A stretch of DNA of 64,000 nt, from contig NZ_CP098361.1 of NCBI RefSeq assembly GCF_030388245.1, forward strand, positions 62,001 to 126,000. Direction: 5' to 3'. The position numbers were made by a program, and so were the translations under genes. The DNA comes from Paracoccus sp. TOH. Lineage in GTDB: Bacteria > Pseudomonadota > Alphaproteobacteria > Rhodobacterales > Rhodobacteraceae. Positions 28,138 through 38,904 of the stretch are shown in pieces (within the stretch, counting starts at the first letter, position 1; every line of letters starts with the position of its first letter). The notes under the pieces were generated by a model. The model had not been told where the DNA came from, made no database searches, and saw nothing but the letters and a program-made list of their open reading frames with translations.

Positions 28138-30459
28138 GTGCCGTCCTTTTCGACCTCCCTGGAACAGGCCATCCATGCCGCGCTTGCGCTGGCCAACGAA
28201 CATCGCCATGAGCTTGCCACGCTCGAGCACCTGCTGCTCGCGCTGACGGAGGAGCCCGATGCCGTGAAGGTGATGCGGGCTTGCAATGTCGATCTGGACG
28301 AGTTGCGCCGCATGCTGGTCGAGTTCATCGAGGACGACCTCTCGACCCTCATCACCGATGTCGAGGGTTCCGAGGCCGTCCCCACCGCCGCCTTCCAGCG
28401 CGTGATCCAGCGCGCCGCGATCCATGTCCAAAGTTCGGGCCGGACCGAGGTGACCGGGGCCAATGTCCTGGTTGCCATCTTCGCCGAGCGGGAATCGAAC
28501 GCCGCCTTCTTCCTGCAGGAACTGGACATGACCCGCTATGACGCGGTGAACTTCATCGCCCATGGCGTGGCCAAGAATCCCTCCTTCTCGGAAAACCGTC
28601 CCGTTCAGGGCGCCGAGCAGCAGGGCGAGCAGGTCCAGGCCGAGCAGACCCAGGCCAAGGACGAATCCGCGCTGTCGAAATATTGCGTGGACCTGAACAA
28701 GAAGGCCTGCAAGGGCGACGTGGACCCGCTGATCGGCCGCGCCGACGAGGTCGAGCGCTGCATCCAGGTGCTGTGCCGCCGGCGCAAGAACAACCCGCTG
28801 CTGGTCGGCGATCCCGGCGTCGGCAAGACCGCCATCGCCGAGGGCCTGGCGCTGAAGATCACCCGGGGCGAGACGCCGGACGTTCTGGCCGGCTCGACCA
28901 TCTTCTCGCTCGACATGGGCGCGCTGCTGGCCGGCACCCGCTATCGCGGCGATTTCGAGGAGCGGCTGAAGGCCGTCGTCAAGGAGTTGGAGGAGCATCC
29001 CGACGCCATCCTGTTCATCGACGAGATCCATACCGTGATCGGCGCCGGCGCCACTTCCGGCGGGGCGATGGATGCCTCGAACCTGCTGAAACCGGCGCTG
29101 GCCGGCGGCAAGCTGCGCTGCATGGGCTCGACCACCTACAAGGAGTTCCGCCAGCATTTCGAAAAGGACCGCGCGCTGTCGCGTCGCTTCCAGAAGATCG
29201 ACGTGAACGAGCCTTCGGTGCCGGATGCGATCAAGATCCTGATGGGTCTGAAGCCCAGCTTCGAAAAGCACCACGAGCTGCGCTATACCACCGATGCCAT
29301 CAAGTCGGCGGTGGAACTGGCTTCGCGCTACATCAATGACCGCAAGCTGCCCGACAGCGCCATCGACGTGATCGACGAGGCGGGCGCGGCGCAGCACCTG
29401 GTCGCAGAAAGCAAACGCCGCAAGACCATCGGCCCCAAGGAGATCGAGGCCATCGTCGCCAAGATCGCCCGCATCCCGCCGAAAAGCGTCTCCAAGGACG
29501 ATGCGGCGGTGCTGAAGGACCTGGAAGCGACGCTGAAACGCCTGGTCTTCGGTCAGGACAAGGCGATCGAGGCGCTGGCCTCCTCGATCAAGCTGGCCCG
29601 GGCCGGGTTGCGCGAACCCGAAAAGCCGATCGGCAACTACCTGTTCGCCGGCCCCACCGGCGTCGGCAAGACCGAGGTCGCCAAACAGCTCGCCTCGTCG
29701 CTGGGGGTGGAGCTGCTGCGCTTCGACATGTCCGAATATATGGAGAAGCACGCGGTCAGCCGGCTGATCGGCGCGCCGCCGGGCTATGTCGGCTTCGACC
29801 AGGGCGGGCTTTTGACCGATGGCGTCGACCAGCATCCGCATTGCGTGCTGCTGCTGGACGAGATCGAAAAGGCGCATCCGGATGTCTACAACATCCTGCT
29901 GCAGGTCATGGATCACGGCAAGCTCACCGACCATAACGGCCGGCAGGTGGATTTCCGCAACGTGATCCTGATCATGACCTCGAACGCGGGCGCCGCCGAC
30001 CAGGCCAAGGCCGCCTTCGGCTTCGGCCGCGACCGCCGCGAGGGCGAGGATACCGCCGCCATCGAGCGCACCTTCACGCCCGAATTCCGCAACCGGCTGG
30101 ACGCGGTGATCAGCTTCGCGCCGCTCTCGCGCGAGATCATCGTCCAGGTGGTCGAGAAATTCGTCCTCCAGCTCGAGGCGCAGCTGATCGACCGCGGCGT
30201 CCATATCGAGCTCACTCCTGAAGCCGCCGACTGGCTGGCCGAACGCGGCTATGACGAGAAGATGGGCGCCCGCCCGCTGGGCCGGGTGATCCAGGAAACG
30301 ATCAAGAAACCTCTGGCCGAGGAACTGCTGTTCGGCCGGCTGACCAAGGGCGGCGTGGTGCGGGTGCGGATCGAGGACGACAAGCCGGTCTTCGACATCA
30401 CCGGTCCCGAAGCGCCCAAGATCAGCAATTCCAAGCCGCCGCTGCTGACGGCCGACTGA
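28138..30459 (+). CDS. clpA: ATP-dependent Clp protease ATP-binding subunit ClpA
   Basis: A 773-residue Hsp100 unfoldase that feeds substrates to ClpP. The N-terminal Clp repeat domain ([28 protein letters not shown]) is followed by two AAA+ modules: Walker A GDPGVGKT near 225 with [10 protein letters not shown], and GPTGVGKT near 505 with [13 protein letters not shown]. Between the Clp repeats and AAA1 is a Gln/Glu-rich linker ([20 protein letters not shown]). The start is GTG at 28138 with AGGAG upstream. clpS, often adjacent, is not in the preceding 260 bases. A strong terminator follows. Confidence 0.96.
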   Translation: MPSFSTSLEQAIHAALALANEHRHELATLEHLLLALTEEPDAVKVMRACNVDLDELRRMLVEFIEDDLSTLITDVEGSEAVPTAAFQRVIQRAAIHVQSSGRTEVTGANVLVAIFAERESNAAFFLQELDMTRYDAVNFIAHGVAKNPSFSENRPVQGAEQQGEQVQAEQTQAKDESALSKYCVDLNKKACKGDVDPLIGRADEVERCIQVLCRRRKNNPLLVGDPGVGKTAIAEGLALKITRGETPDVLAGSTIFSLDMGALLAGTRYRGDFEERLKAVVKELEEHPDAILFIDEIHTVIGAGATSGGAMDASNLLKPALAGGKLRCMGSTTYKEFRQHFEKDRALSRRFQKIDVNEPSVPDAIKILMGLKPSFEKHHELRYTTDAIKSAVELASRYINDRKLPDSAIDVIDEAGAAQHLVAESKRRKTIGPKEIEAIVAKIARIPPKSVSKDDAAVLKDLEATLKRLVFGQDKAIEALASSIKLARAGLREPEKPIGNYLFAGPTGVGKTEVAKQLASSLGVELLRFDMSEYMEKHAVSRLIGAPPGYVGFDQGGLLTDGVDQHPHCVLLLDEIEKAHPDVYNILLQVMDHGKLTDHNGRQVDFRNVILIMTSNAGAADQAKAAFGFGRDRREGEDTAAIERTFTPEFRNRLDAVISFAPLSREIIVQVVEKFVLQLEAQLIDRGVHIELTPEAADWLAERGYDEKMGARPLGRVIQETIKKPLAEELLFGRLTKGGVVRVRIEDDKPVFDITGPEAPKISNSKPPLLTAD

Positions 30460-30472
30460 TCCGGACCCAAGG

Positions 30473-30500
30473 GGGCGATGCCGACCGGCATCGCCCTTTT
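30473..30500 (+). terminator. clpA terminator
   Basis: GGGCGATGCC (30473-30482) and GGCATCGCCC (30487-30496) pair perfectly around GACC and are followed by TTTT, 14 bases after the clpA stop. Confidence 0.85.
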
Positions 30501-30685
30501 CGTTCAGACCGCCCGACAAGCGATCCACCGTCGTATCAGCCCTCGGATGCCGCAGGCGGTCCCGCCGCATGCCTCGGCCGGCAGCCGATAGGCGGAGCCC
30601 TGCGAAACCGCCAGCCAGGCCCCAGGCATCCCAGACACATACCACGCGCGCCCTTTTCCAACGGGGGCGCCCGATGGTGTTCACC

Positions 30686-30727
30686 GTTGCCCAAATACCC
30701 GGGGGTCCGGGGGCAACGCCCCCGGTC
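30686..30727. repeat. Intergenic hairpin repeat, copy 1
   Basis: Begins GTTGCCCAAATACCC, then GGGGGTCCGGGGGC and its complement GCCCCCGG (stem 30707-30714 with 30718-30725). It closely matches the block at 59926-59972. Such CCAAATACCC-plus-GC-hairpin units recur between genes in Rhodobacteraceae genomes. Confidence 0.7.
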
Positions 30728-30750
30728 CGGCTGCGCGGCGATGACCGGCG

Positions 30751-33700
30751 TCAGCCCTTCGCCTTGCCTTCCTTGATCTTCGCCGCCAGTTCCTTGGCGA
30801 TGGCGAAGCTGCCCTTGATGCGGTCGGCATCCGTGGGCCAGTCGCGCAGCACGACGATCCGGTTGTCGGTGACCTTGGCCTGGCCGCGCTGGTCGTGAAT
30901 GAACTCGACCAGCCCGGCCGGGTTCGGGAACTTGTCGTTATGGAATTGAATGGTCGCGCCCTTGGGCCCCGCATCCAGCTTGGAAATATTCGCCCGCTTG
31001 GCCATGGCCTTGATGCGGATGACCAGCAGGAGCGTGTTGACCTCGCGCGGCAGCGGACCGAACCGGTCGATCAGTTCGGCGGCGAAACCTTCCAGCTCCA
31101 CCTTCGTGGTCAGTTCGGCCAGCCGCCGATAAAGGCCCAGCCGCACGTCCAGATCCGGCACATAGCTTTCGGGGATCGTCACCGGCACGCCCAGGTTCAG
31201 TTGCGGCGCCCATTCATCCTCGGGCGTGCCCTCGATCTCGCCGGATTTCAGCTTGGCGATGGTTTCCTCCAGCATCTGCTGGTAAAGTTCGAAGCCGACC
31301 TCCCTGATATGGCCGGACTGCTCCTCGCCCAGCAGGTTCCCGGCGCCGCGCAGGTCGAGATCCTGCGAAGCCAGGTTGAAGCCGGCGCCAAGACTGTCGA
31401 TGGCGCCCAGGAATTTCAGCCGCCGCATCGCTTGCGGGGTCAGCGGCACCCGGGGCTTGGTGGTCAGATAGCAATAGGCCCGGGTCTTCGAACGCCCGAC
31501 CCGACCGCGGATCTGGTAAAGCTGCGCCAGGCCGAACATGTCGGCGCGCCAGACCACCATGGTATTCGCCGTCGGAATGTCGAGACCGGATTCCACGATG
31601 GTCGTCGCCAGCAGAACATCCGCACCGCGGTCGTAGAAGGCGTTCATGCGCCGGTCCAGATCGCCCGCCGCCAGCTGGCCATGGGCGACGATGGTGCTGA
31701 CCTCGGGGACATGCTCCTTCAGCCATTCCTCGACCTCGGGCAGGTCCGCGAGGCGCGGCACGACGAAGAAGCTCTGCCCGCCGCGATATTTCTCGCGCAG
31801 CAGCGCCTCGCGGATGGTCACGCTGTCGAATTCCGACACATAGGTGCGGATCGACAGCCGGTCCACCGGCGGCGTGCCGATGATCGACAGATCCCGCACC
31901 CCGGTCAGCGACAGCTGCAGCGTGCGCGGAATCGGTGTCGCGGTCAGGGTCAGGACATGGATGTCGCTGCGCAGCTCCTTCAGCCGCTCTTTGTGAGCGA
32001 CGCCGAAATGCTGCTCCTCGTCGACGATCAGCAGGCCCAGATTCTTGAATCGCACCTGTTTCGACAGCACGGCATGGGTGCCGACGACGATATCCACCTT
32101 GCCCTCGGCCAAGCCCTTGCGGGTTTCGGTCGCATCCTTGGCGGATACGAAACGCGACAGCGGCCGGACATTGATCGCCGTGCCCCGGAACCGTTCGGCA
32201 AAGGTGCGGAAATGCTGGCGCGCCAACAGCGTGGTCGGCGCCACCACCGCGACTTGCCGGCTCTGCGAGGCCGCGACGAAGGCGGCGCGCATGGCGACCT
32301 CGGTCTTGCCGAAGCCCACGTCGCCCACGACCAGCCGGTCCATCGGCCGACCGGCGGCCAAGTCCTCGGCCACGTCGGCAATGGCCGCCGCCTGGTCCTC
32401 GGTCTCGGCATAGGGGAAGCGGGCGGCGAAGCTTTCGATCTCGTGATGCTCGGGTTCGAGGATCGGGGCCGGCCGCAGCAGCCGCTCGGCCGCGACGCGC
32501 ATCAGCCGGTCGGCGATCAGCTTGATGCGTTCCTTGAGCCGCGCCTTGCGCGCCTGCCAGGCGCCGCCGCCCAGCTTGTCGAGCAGCCCCTCCTCATGCC
32601 CGTAGCGGCTGAGCAGTTCGATGTTTTCCACCGGCAGGTAAAGCCGGTCGCCGCCGGCATATTCCAGCGCCACGCAATCATGCGGCACGCCAAGCGCCTG
32701 CACGGTTTCCAGCCCGGTATAGCGGCCGATGCCGTGTTCGACATGCACCACCAGATCGCCCGGGCTCAGCGTCGTGGTGTCGCGCAGAAAGTTCTCGGCC
32801 TTGCGGCGGCGTTTCGCGCCCCGGATCAGCCGGTCGCCCAGCACGTCCTGTTCCGAGATCACCGCCAGTGCGCCGGTGGCCGCGCCGTCCGAGGTGAAAC
32901 CTTCCTCCAGCGGCCAGACCGCCAGCCCCAGCGCCCCGGGCTGATCGGGCAGGTCGCGCAGATCGGCGATGGGCTTGGCGCCCTTGAGCCCCTCGTCCGC
33001 AATCAGCCCGGCAAGTCGTTCGCGCGCACCTTCCGAGAAACTGGCGATCACCACCCGGCGCGAAGTTTGAAGATTTCGAATATGATCTGAAAATGACTTG
33101 AAAAGGTTGATATTCTCGGATTGACGCTCGGGGGCGAAATTGCGCCCGACCCGGCCGCCGGCATCCAGGACGCCCGGACCCGGCGGTTGGGGCAGCACCG
33201 ACAGGCGCAGCACCCGATGCGCGGCCAGCCAGCGCGCCCATTCGACCTCGTCCGGAAACATCTCGGCGGGCGGGACCGGCCGATACACCGTGTCGGTGCC
33301 GCCCTTGCGGGCCAGCGCCTCGCGCCGGGCCTCGAACTGTTCGGTGATGGTGTGCCAGCGTGCGTCGCGAACCTGGTCCAGATGATCGTCCGCCACCACC
33401 GAGGCACCGGGCAGGTAGTCGAACAGGCTTTCCAGCCGGGCATGGAACCAGGGCAGCCAATGCTCCATGCCGGCCATCTTGCGGCCGGCGCTGATCCCCT
33501 CGTAGAGCGGATCGTTGGCGGCGGCGCCGTATTCGGCGCGGTAGTTCTGGCGAAAGCGGGTGATCGCAGGCTCGTCCAGGATCACTTCGGACATGGGCGC
33601 AAGCTCGATGCGATCGAGCTTTTCGATGGAACGCTGTGTTTCTGCATCGAATCTGCGCGCGCCCTCCAGAACGTCGCCGAACATGTCCAACCGGATCGGA

Positions 33701-34215
33701 CCGGAATCGCCGGGCGGGAAGATGTCGATGATGCCGCCGCGGATCGCGAAATCGCCGGGCTCGGTCACGGTCGGCGCCTGCGAGAAACCCATGCGGGCCA
33801 GGAAGGCGCGCAACGCAGCCTCATCCATGCGGTCTCCCACCGCGGCCGAGAAGCCGGCATCGCGCAGCGCCTCGCGCGCAGGCACCCGCTGCATGGCGGC
33901 CGACAGCGTGGTCAGCAGCACGAAGGGCCCTTTCAGCGCGCCATGTGCGAGCGCCGTCAGCACCGCCATGCGTGCCGCCATCACCGCCCCCGCCGGCGAG
34001 ACCCGGTCATAGGGCGTGGTGTCCCAGGCCGGAAACTCCAGCACCGCGGCCTGCGGCGCGAAAAAGGCCAGCGCCGCCCGCATCGCAGCCATGCGGCGGT
34101 CGTCGCGGGCGATGTGGATGACGGGATTGCCGCGGGCCAGTTCGCGCGCGACCAGCGCGGCGTCCATGCCCTCGGGCGCGCCGGACAGGATCAGGTGTTC
34201 GGGATGCGGTGCCAT
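30751..34215 (-). CDS. mfd: Transcription-repair coupling factor Mfd
   Basis: A 1154-residue DNA translocase that removes RNA polymerase stalled at lesions and recruits UvrA. In order: UvrB-homology N-terminal region (to ~330; FAIRGGIIDIFPPGDSGPIR near 175), the RNA polymerase-interaction domain with LSPGDLVVHVEHGIGRYTGL near 495, RecG-like helicase domains (VVGDVGFGKTEVAMRAAF near 655; IVDEEQHFGV near 755; LTATPIPRTLQL near 785; RGRVGRSKTRAYCYL near 905), and the C-terminal UvrA-binding autoinhibitory domain. Length is normal. Convergent with clpA; the next minus-strand gene upstream is a small membrane protein. Confidence 0.97.
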   Translation of the reverse strand: MAPHPEHLILSGAPEGMDAALVARELARGNPVIHIARDDRRMAAMRAALAFFAPQAAVLEFPAWDTTPYDRVSPAGAVMAARMAVLTALAHGALKGPFVLLTTLSAAMQRVPAREALRDAGFSAAVGDRMDEAALRAFLARMGFSQAPTVTEPGDFAIRGGIIDIFPPGDSGPIRLDMFGDVLEGARRFDAETQRSIEKLDRIELAPMSEVILDEPAITRFRQNYRAEYGAAANDPLYEGISAGRKMAGMEHWLPWFHARLESLFDYLPGASVVADDHLDQVRDARWHTITEQFEARREALARKGGTDTVYRPVPPAEMFPDEVEWARWLAAHRVLRLSVLPQPPGPGVLDAGGRVGRNFAPERQSENINLFKSFSDHIRNLQTSRRVVIASFSEGARERLAGLIADEGLKGAKPIADLRDLPDQPGALGLAVWPLEEGFTSDGAATGALAVISEQDVLGDRLIRGAKRRRKAENFLRDTTTLSPGDLVVHVEHGIGRYTGLETVQALGVPHDCVALEYAGGDRLYLPVENIELLSRYGHEEGLLDKLGGGAWQARKARLKERIKLIADRLMRVAAERLLRPAPILEPEHHEIESFAARFPYAETEDQAAAIADVAEDLAAGRPMDRLVVGDVGFGKTEVAMRAAFVAASQSRQVAVVAPTTLLARQHFRTFAERFRGTAINVRPLSRFVSAKDATETRKGLAEGKVDIVVGTHAVLSKQVRFKNLGLLIVDEEQHFGVAHKERLKELRSDIHVLTLTATPIPRTLQLSLTGVRDLSIIGTPPVDRLSIRTYVSEFDSVTIREALLREKYRGGQSFFVVPRLADLPEVEEWLKEHVPEVSTIVAHGQLAAGDLDRRMNAFYDRGADVLLATTIVESGLDIPTANTMVVWRADMFGLAQLYQIRGRVGRSKTRAYCYLTTKPRVPLTPQAMRRLKFLGAIDSLGAGFNLASQDLDLRGAGNLLGEEQSGHIREVGFELYQQMLEETIAKLKSGEIEGTPEDEWAPQLNLGVPVTIPESYVPDLDVRLGLYRRLAELTTKVELEGFAAELIDRFGPLPREVNTLLLVIRIKAMAKRANISKLDAGPKGATIQFHNDKFPNPAGLVEFIHDQRGQAKVTDNRIVVLRDWPTDADRIKGSFAIAKELAAKIKEGKAKG

Positions 34216-34257
34216 GCGCCCCGAGGTAAAGCCGGCACGGGCGAAGTCAAGCCCGGT

Positions 34258-34824
34258 TCAGAACCCGAAAGGATGCGCGATCATCCAGACCGCGCCGTAG
34301 AAGGCAGTCAGCGCCACGGCGAGGATCGACATCGCCACGGCCGCCGTCTTGTGGCGGCGCATCAGCCGCGCGGCCTCGGCCCCGGCCTCGTTCACCGGCT
34401 GACCGACCTCGGCCCGGGCCAGCACCGCGCGCAGCCGCCGCGCCAATCGCAGCTCCAGTGCGAAAAGCAGGGCGAAGGGCAGGACCAGCAGCACCAGCGC
34501 CTGCGCCATTTCCAGCCCGTAGCCGAATCCCAGGACGGTCAGCGCCGTCAGCAGGAAGGCGCCCAGGCCCAGCAGGATCGCGCCCTCGCGCTGGTCGATG
34601 CGCCAGCGCGGCAGGGTCAGCGACAGCCAGTCGAGCAGCGTCAGCGCCGCCGGGTCGTCCTCGGGGCCCGGCTCGGTGCCGACGGCCCCGGCGATCACGT
34701 CCGAGGGCACGCCGAGAACGCGCCGCCCCGCCATGGTCCAGGCCAGCATCAGGATCACCCAGAACCAGATCGAGCCGAAGGACCGGCTGTCCAGCAGGGC
34801 GAGAATTCCCTCGGGTCGGAGCAC
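34258..34824 (-). CDS. Integral membrane protein of unknown function
   Basis: A 188-residue protein with about four hydrophobic helices (SIWFWVILMLAWTMAG; LLGLGAFLLTALTVLGFGYG; LVLLVLPFALLFALEL; a C-terminal AVAMSILAVALTAFYGAVW). The start is best placed at GTG 34824, because AAGGAG sits 5 bases before it; the ATG 15 bases upstream overlaps that ribosome-binding site and has none itself. It lies 42 bases upstream of mfd on the same strand and could be cotranscribed. No domain recognised. Confidence 0.7.
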   Translation of the reverse strand: MLRPEGILALLDSRSFGSIWFWVILMLAWTMAGRRVLGVPSDVIAGAVGTEPGPEDDPAALTLLDWLSLTLPRWRIDQREGAILLGLGAFLLTALTVLGFGYGLEMAQALVLLVLPFALLFALELRLARRLRAVLARAEVGQPVNEAGAEAARLMRRHKTAAVAMSILAVALTAFYGAVWMIAHPFGF

Positions 34825-34974
34825 GTCTTCTCCTTGCATCGGTTGCGACAGGCAAACTAACCGGGCCTGGTGCAAAGGAAAACCACGATTTTCCGGCGCT
34901 GGAGCCGGGGGGTTGCGCCCTGCCGGCCCAGGGTGCAGTTTCAGGCCCAGATCCCCGCAGCCACAGGCCCCGCC

Positions 34975-35973
<999 letters not shown>

Positions 35974-36045
35974 GGGCCGGCGGTCCTTTATCATCGCCGC
36001 CTTGACAGGCGGGCCAGCCGCCGAACCGGGAACGAGGGGCGAAAC

Positions 36046-36648
36046 ATGATGAATTCCAACGGAATGAGCCGGCGCCTTGTGCTGCGTGGCGGTTTGCTGC
36101 GTGGCGGTTTGCTGCTGGGCGGCGCGGCGCTGGGGCTTGCGGGCTGCTCGAACGCCATCGGCCAGGACGCGCCTTCGCGGCTGGACGCGCGGGTCGATGC
36201 GACGCGGGACTTCCTGCTGCGCAGCTATCCCAATGTCGCGCCCATGGTGCGGAACGCCAAGGGCGTGCTGTACATGCCGCTGATGACCGAGGCGGGCTTC
36301 GGCGTCGGCGGCGCCTATGGTCAGGGCGCGCTGCGCATCAACGACGTGACGGTGGATTACTATTCGGCGACGCAGGCCAGCGTCGGCTTCCAGATCGGCG
36401 CCCAGCAATACGCGCATGTGCTGATCTTCCAGACCGATGCGGCGCTGGCCGATTTCCGCAAGGCGCCGGGCTGGGTGGCCGAGGCCGGGGCCTATTACGC
36501 CCTGCCCGCCGGCGGCGTCTCGATGGGCACCGACACCATCACCTCGCAGCAACCGGTGGTGGCGATGATCTTCGGCCAGTCCGGGCTGATGGCCGGCGCC
36601 TCGATCGCCGGAACGAAATACACCCGGATCATCCCCTCGACCTTCTGA
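36046..36648 (+). CDS. SYLF (YSC84-like) domain lipoprotein
   Basis: A 200-residue protein with a long Arg-containing signal ending in a lipobox (LGLAGCSNA, Cys near residue 34). The twin-Arg MSRRLVLRGG could direct Tat export. The mature part has the lipid-binding SYLF/Ysc84 pattern: VRNAKGVLYMPLMTEAGFGV, GAYGQGAL, VDYYSATQASVGFQIGAQQY, LIFQTDAALADFRK. Role in bacteria is unknown. A perfect 15-base tandem duplication (36081-36110) encodes a repeated LLRGG in the signal. Confidence 0.82.
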   Translation: MMNSNGMSRRLVLRGGLLRGGLLLGGAALGLAGCSNAIGQDAPSRLDARVDATRDFLLRSYPNVAPMVRNAKGVLYMPLMTEAGFGVGGAYGQGALRINDVTVDYYSATQASVGFQIGAQQYAHVLIFQTDAALADFRKAPGWVAEAGAYYALPAGGVSMGTDTITSQQPVVAMIFGQSGLMAGASIAGTKYTRIIPSTF

Positions 36649-36669
36649 GGCCGCGACCGCAAGCGGAAA

Positions 36670-36690
36670 GGCCGGGCGTCCCGCCCGGCC
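36670..36690. terminator. Convergent hairpin between the SYLF and transglycosylase genes
   Basis: GGCCGGGCG (36670-36678) and CGCCCGGCC (36682-36690) with a 3-base loop. It lies between convergent stops; the U-run is weak, so it may be an mRNA 3'-end stabiliser. Confidence 0.5.
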
Positions 36691-36698
36691 CTGGAGCC

Positions 36699-37346
36699 TC
36701 AGCCGCCGTGGATGATGCGGACGTAGTTGCGCGTCTCGCGATAGGGCGGCACGCCGCCATATTTCGCCACCGCCGCCGGCCCGGCATTATAGGCCGCCAG
36801 CGCCAGCCGCCAGCTGCCGAAGGTGTTGTACATCATGCGCAGGTAGCGCGCGCCGCCTTCCAGATTCTGCTCCGGGTCGTTCGGATCGACGCCCAGCTTG
36901 GCGGCGGTGCCGGGCATAAGCTGCGCCAGCCCCCGCGCCCCCTTGTGCGAGCGCGCCGAGGGATTCCAGCCCGATTCCTGCTGCACCAGCCGCAGGAACA
37001 GATCCTCGGGGATGCCATGCTTGCGGGCCATGGCACGGGCATGGGGCAGATACTGGCTGCGCCGGCTGCCGCGATAGGCGGGAACGGCGGAAGGCAGATC
37101 CAGTTCGACCACGCTTTTCGTCGAGGTGCCACCGGGGCGCAGCCGCGCCGATTGCTGGTATTGCCCGGCCAGGCGCGAATCCATCAGCCGGGTCTGGCGC
37201 TCGAACTGCGCCAGCCGCGACTTGCCGCTTTTCACCTGCAGCCGCAGCCCCTCGGCCGCGGCTGGCGCGACCAGCCCGGCCGAAATCGTCAGGGCGATCA
37301 CCGCCCGACCAAACTGGCGCAGCATCGCCCGATTGCGTGAAAGCAT
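36699..37346 (-). CDS. Lytic transglycosylase, SLT domain
   Basis: A 215-residue exported murein transglycosylase. Signal peptide: [20 protein letters not shown]. The SLT catalytic domain spans about 105-215: [18 protein letters not shown] with catalytic Glu, [26 protein letters not shown] and [10 protein letters not shown]. The ATG at 37346 is preferred, since GAGGGA precedes it by 6 bases; another ATG lies 18 bases upstream. It would cleave peptidoglycan glycan strands in the periplasm. Confidence 0.88.
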   Translation of the reverse strand: MLSRNRAMLRQFGRAVIALTISAGLVAPAAAEGLRLQVKSGKSRLAQFERQTRLMDSRLAGQYQQSARLRPGGTSTKSVVELDLPSAVPAYRGSRRSQYLPHARAMARKHGIPEDLFLRLVQQESGWNPSARSHKGARGLAQLMPGTAAKLGVDPNDPEQNLEGGARYLRMMYNTFGSWRLALAAYNAGPAAVAKYGGVPPYRETRNYVRIIHGG

Positions 37347-37451
37347 CTCTGGTCCCTCATGCATGCCGTCGTGTTTTTTTGTGCTGCACTATAGCGCAAA
37401 GCCGGGCGGGTGCCGCAAAAGGATTGCACGCGGCCGTGGCGGCCGAATTGT

Positions 37452-37469
37452 TCGGCGGATTTCCGCCGA
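37452..37469. promoter_or_regulatory. Perfect palindrome upstream of ssb
   Basis: TCGGCGGA and TCCGCCGA around two bases, about 90 bases before the ssb start. It could be an operator or leader hairpin. It does not match the alphaproteobacterial LexA box. Confidence 0.3.
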
Positions 37470-37556
37470 TAAACCCTTCCGCTTATCGGCGCGCTACCGT
37501 AAGCGGGGCCTCCGCGCTACACCCGCGCAAGACAAACCCAAGAAAAGGACCGCAGC

Positions 37557-38060
37557 ATGGCAGGCAGCGTGAACAAGGTGATCCTGGTCGGCAATCTGGG
37601 TCAGGACCCGGAAATCCGCACCTTCCCCAGCGGCGGCAAGGTCGCCAACCTGCGCATCGCGACGTCCGAAACCTGGAAGGATCGCAATACCGGCGAGCGG
37701 CGCGAGCGCACGGAATGGCACACGGTGGCGATCTATTCCGAGCCGCTGGTCCGCGTGGCCGAGCAATACCTGAAAAAGGGCTCCAAGGTCTATGTCGAAG
37801 GCCAGCTCGAAACCCGCAAATGGCAGGACCAGAGCGGCAACGACCGCTATTCGACCGAGGTCGCCCTGCGCCCCTTCCGCAGCGAATTGCACATGCTTGA
37901 CGGCCGTGGCGCCGGCGGCGGCGGCGGCGGCCGCGACGAGGGTTATGGCGGCGGCGGCTACGGTGGCGGCGGCTATGGCGGCGGCGCCTCGGGCGGCAGC
38001 CCGTCCGGCGGCGGGCAGTCGCAGAGCCGTCCCGATTTCGACGACGACATCCCGTTCTGA
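37557..38060 (+). CDS. ssb: Single-stranded DNA-binding protein
   Basis: A 167-residue SSB. The OB fold ([56 protein letters not shown]) is followed by a Gly-rich linker (about residues 119-155) and the acidic protein-docking tip DFDDDIPF. It binds ssDNA as a tetramer in replication, recombination and repair. AAAGGAC precedes the ATG. uvrA, its common neighbour, is not here. Confidence 0.97.
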   Translation: MAGSVNKVILVGNLGQDPEIRTFPSGGKVANLRIATSETWKDRNTGERRERTEWHTVAIYSEPLVRVAEQYLKKGSKVYVEGQLETRKWQDQSGNDRYSTEVALRPFRSELHMLDGRGAGGGGGGRDEGYGGGGYGGGGYGGGASGGSPSGGGQSQSRPDFDDDIPF

Positions 38061-38092
38061 TCCCGGCCCCCCGGGCCGCGCTGACAGATCCC

Positions 38093-38120
38093 GGTCCCGG
38101 CCCCTTGCGGCCGGGACCTT
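38093..38120 (+). terminator. ssb terminator hairpin
   Basis: GGTCCCGGCC (38093-38102) and GGCCGGGACC (38109-38118) pair perfectly around CCTTGC, between the convergent ssb and GntR genes. The U-run is short. Confidence 0.6.
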
Positions 38121-38125
38121 CCGTT

Positions 38126-38896
38126 TCAGAACCGGCTCAGCAGGTCCGAGCGGAACGACGCATCCAGCCGGCGCATGTAGCTTTCGGCGCAGCACATGTG
38201 GTCATGCATGATCCGGGCCGCGGCATCGCCGTCCTTGGCGCGGAAGGCGGCCAGCAATTGCCGGTGGCTTTCGATATTCGCCTCGCCGAAGATCTCGTGC
38301 TCGCGCATGCTTTCGCTGCGATAGCTGACCAGGTCGCGCAACATGCTGTTCAGGAAGCGGCACATGAAGACCAGAATCACGTTGTCCGAGGCCTCGCAAA
38401 GGATGTCGTGGAACTCGGTCTCGGCCCGGCGGACCACGGCGCGGTCCTGCGCCGCGTTCGCCGCTTCGCAGATGCGGATGTTCTGTTCGAGCCGGCAAAA
38501 ATGCGCGGAGGTCAGCTTGCCGATGACGTTGCGGGCCAGGCTGACCTCCAGCGATTGGCGCAGCTCGTAGACCTGGGCGAAGTCGATCTTCTGGAAATGC
38601 AGGTATTGCCGCAGCTGCTGGGTGACGATGTCGATCGAGGCGGGCTGGATCTCGGGCCCGCCGTTCGGACCCGAGAGCATGCGCACCAGTCCCTCGACCT
38701 CCAGCGCCTTCAGCGCCTCGCGGATGGTGCCTTTCGAGCAGCCGTAATGCTCCATCAGCGCGCGCTCATGCGGCAGGCGGTCGCCGGGCAGCAGGCCGTC
38801 CCGGGCGATGCGGCGGCGGATGTCCTCGGCCACCTGATCCGACAGCTTGATGCGGGTCAGCCTGCGTTCCTTGCCTGCCGGCGCGTCCTGATCCAT
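38126..38896 (-). CDS. GntR-family regulator, FadR-like
   Basis: A 256-residue regulator: winged helix at 17-85 (LSDQVAEDIRRRIARDGLLP, RLPHERALMEHYGCSKGTIR, EALKALEVEGLV) and a helical FCD effector domain with the metal-coordinating pattern DILCEASDN and the His pairs of ESHRQLLAAF and HDHM. Start at 38896 (MDQDAPAGKERR). It is the last gene of the minus-strand run after the M81 and M20 hydrolases and the LIV transporter, which it probably regulates. Confidence 0.88.
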   Translation of the reverse strand: MDQDAPAGKERRLTRIKLSDQVAEDIRRRIARDGLLPGDRLPHERALMEHYGCSKGTIREALKALEVEGLVRMLSGPNGGPEIQPASIDIVTQQLRQYLHFQKIDFAQVYELRQSLEVSLARNVIGKLTSAHFCRLEQNIRICEAANAAQDRAVVRRAETEFHDILCEASDNVILVFMCRFLNSMLRDLVSYRSESMREHEIFGEANIESHRQLLAAFRAKDGDAAARIMHDHMCCAESYMRRLDASFRSDLLSRF

Positions 38897-38904
38897 GCGA
38901 TGCT

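Larger units (their letters stand above)
30460..30750. other. 291-base convergent intergenic region between clpA and mfd
   Basis: It holds the clpA terminator (30473-30500) and a GC-rich hairpin repeat (30686-30727). No credible gene is seen; a 110-codon plus-strand frame across it lacks a ribosome-binding site and family features. Confidence 0.6.

Noticed and set aside
28057..30684. An 875-codon minus-strand frame over clpA
   Set aside because: It is the mirror of clpA, with composition typical of a shadow frame and no domain resemblance.
37900..38040. GGC-rich short repeats that might suggest a tandem-repeat locus or CRISPR
   Set aside because: They encode the Gly-rich linker of SSB; the repeats are codon-level and without spacers. 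No CRISPR array was seen anywhere.
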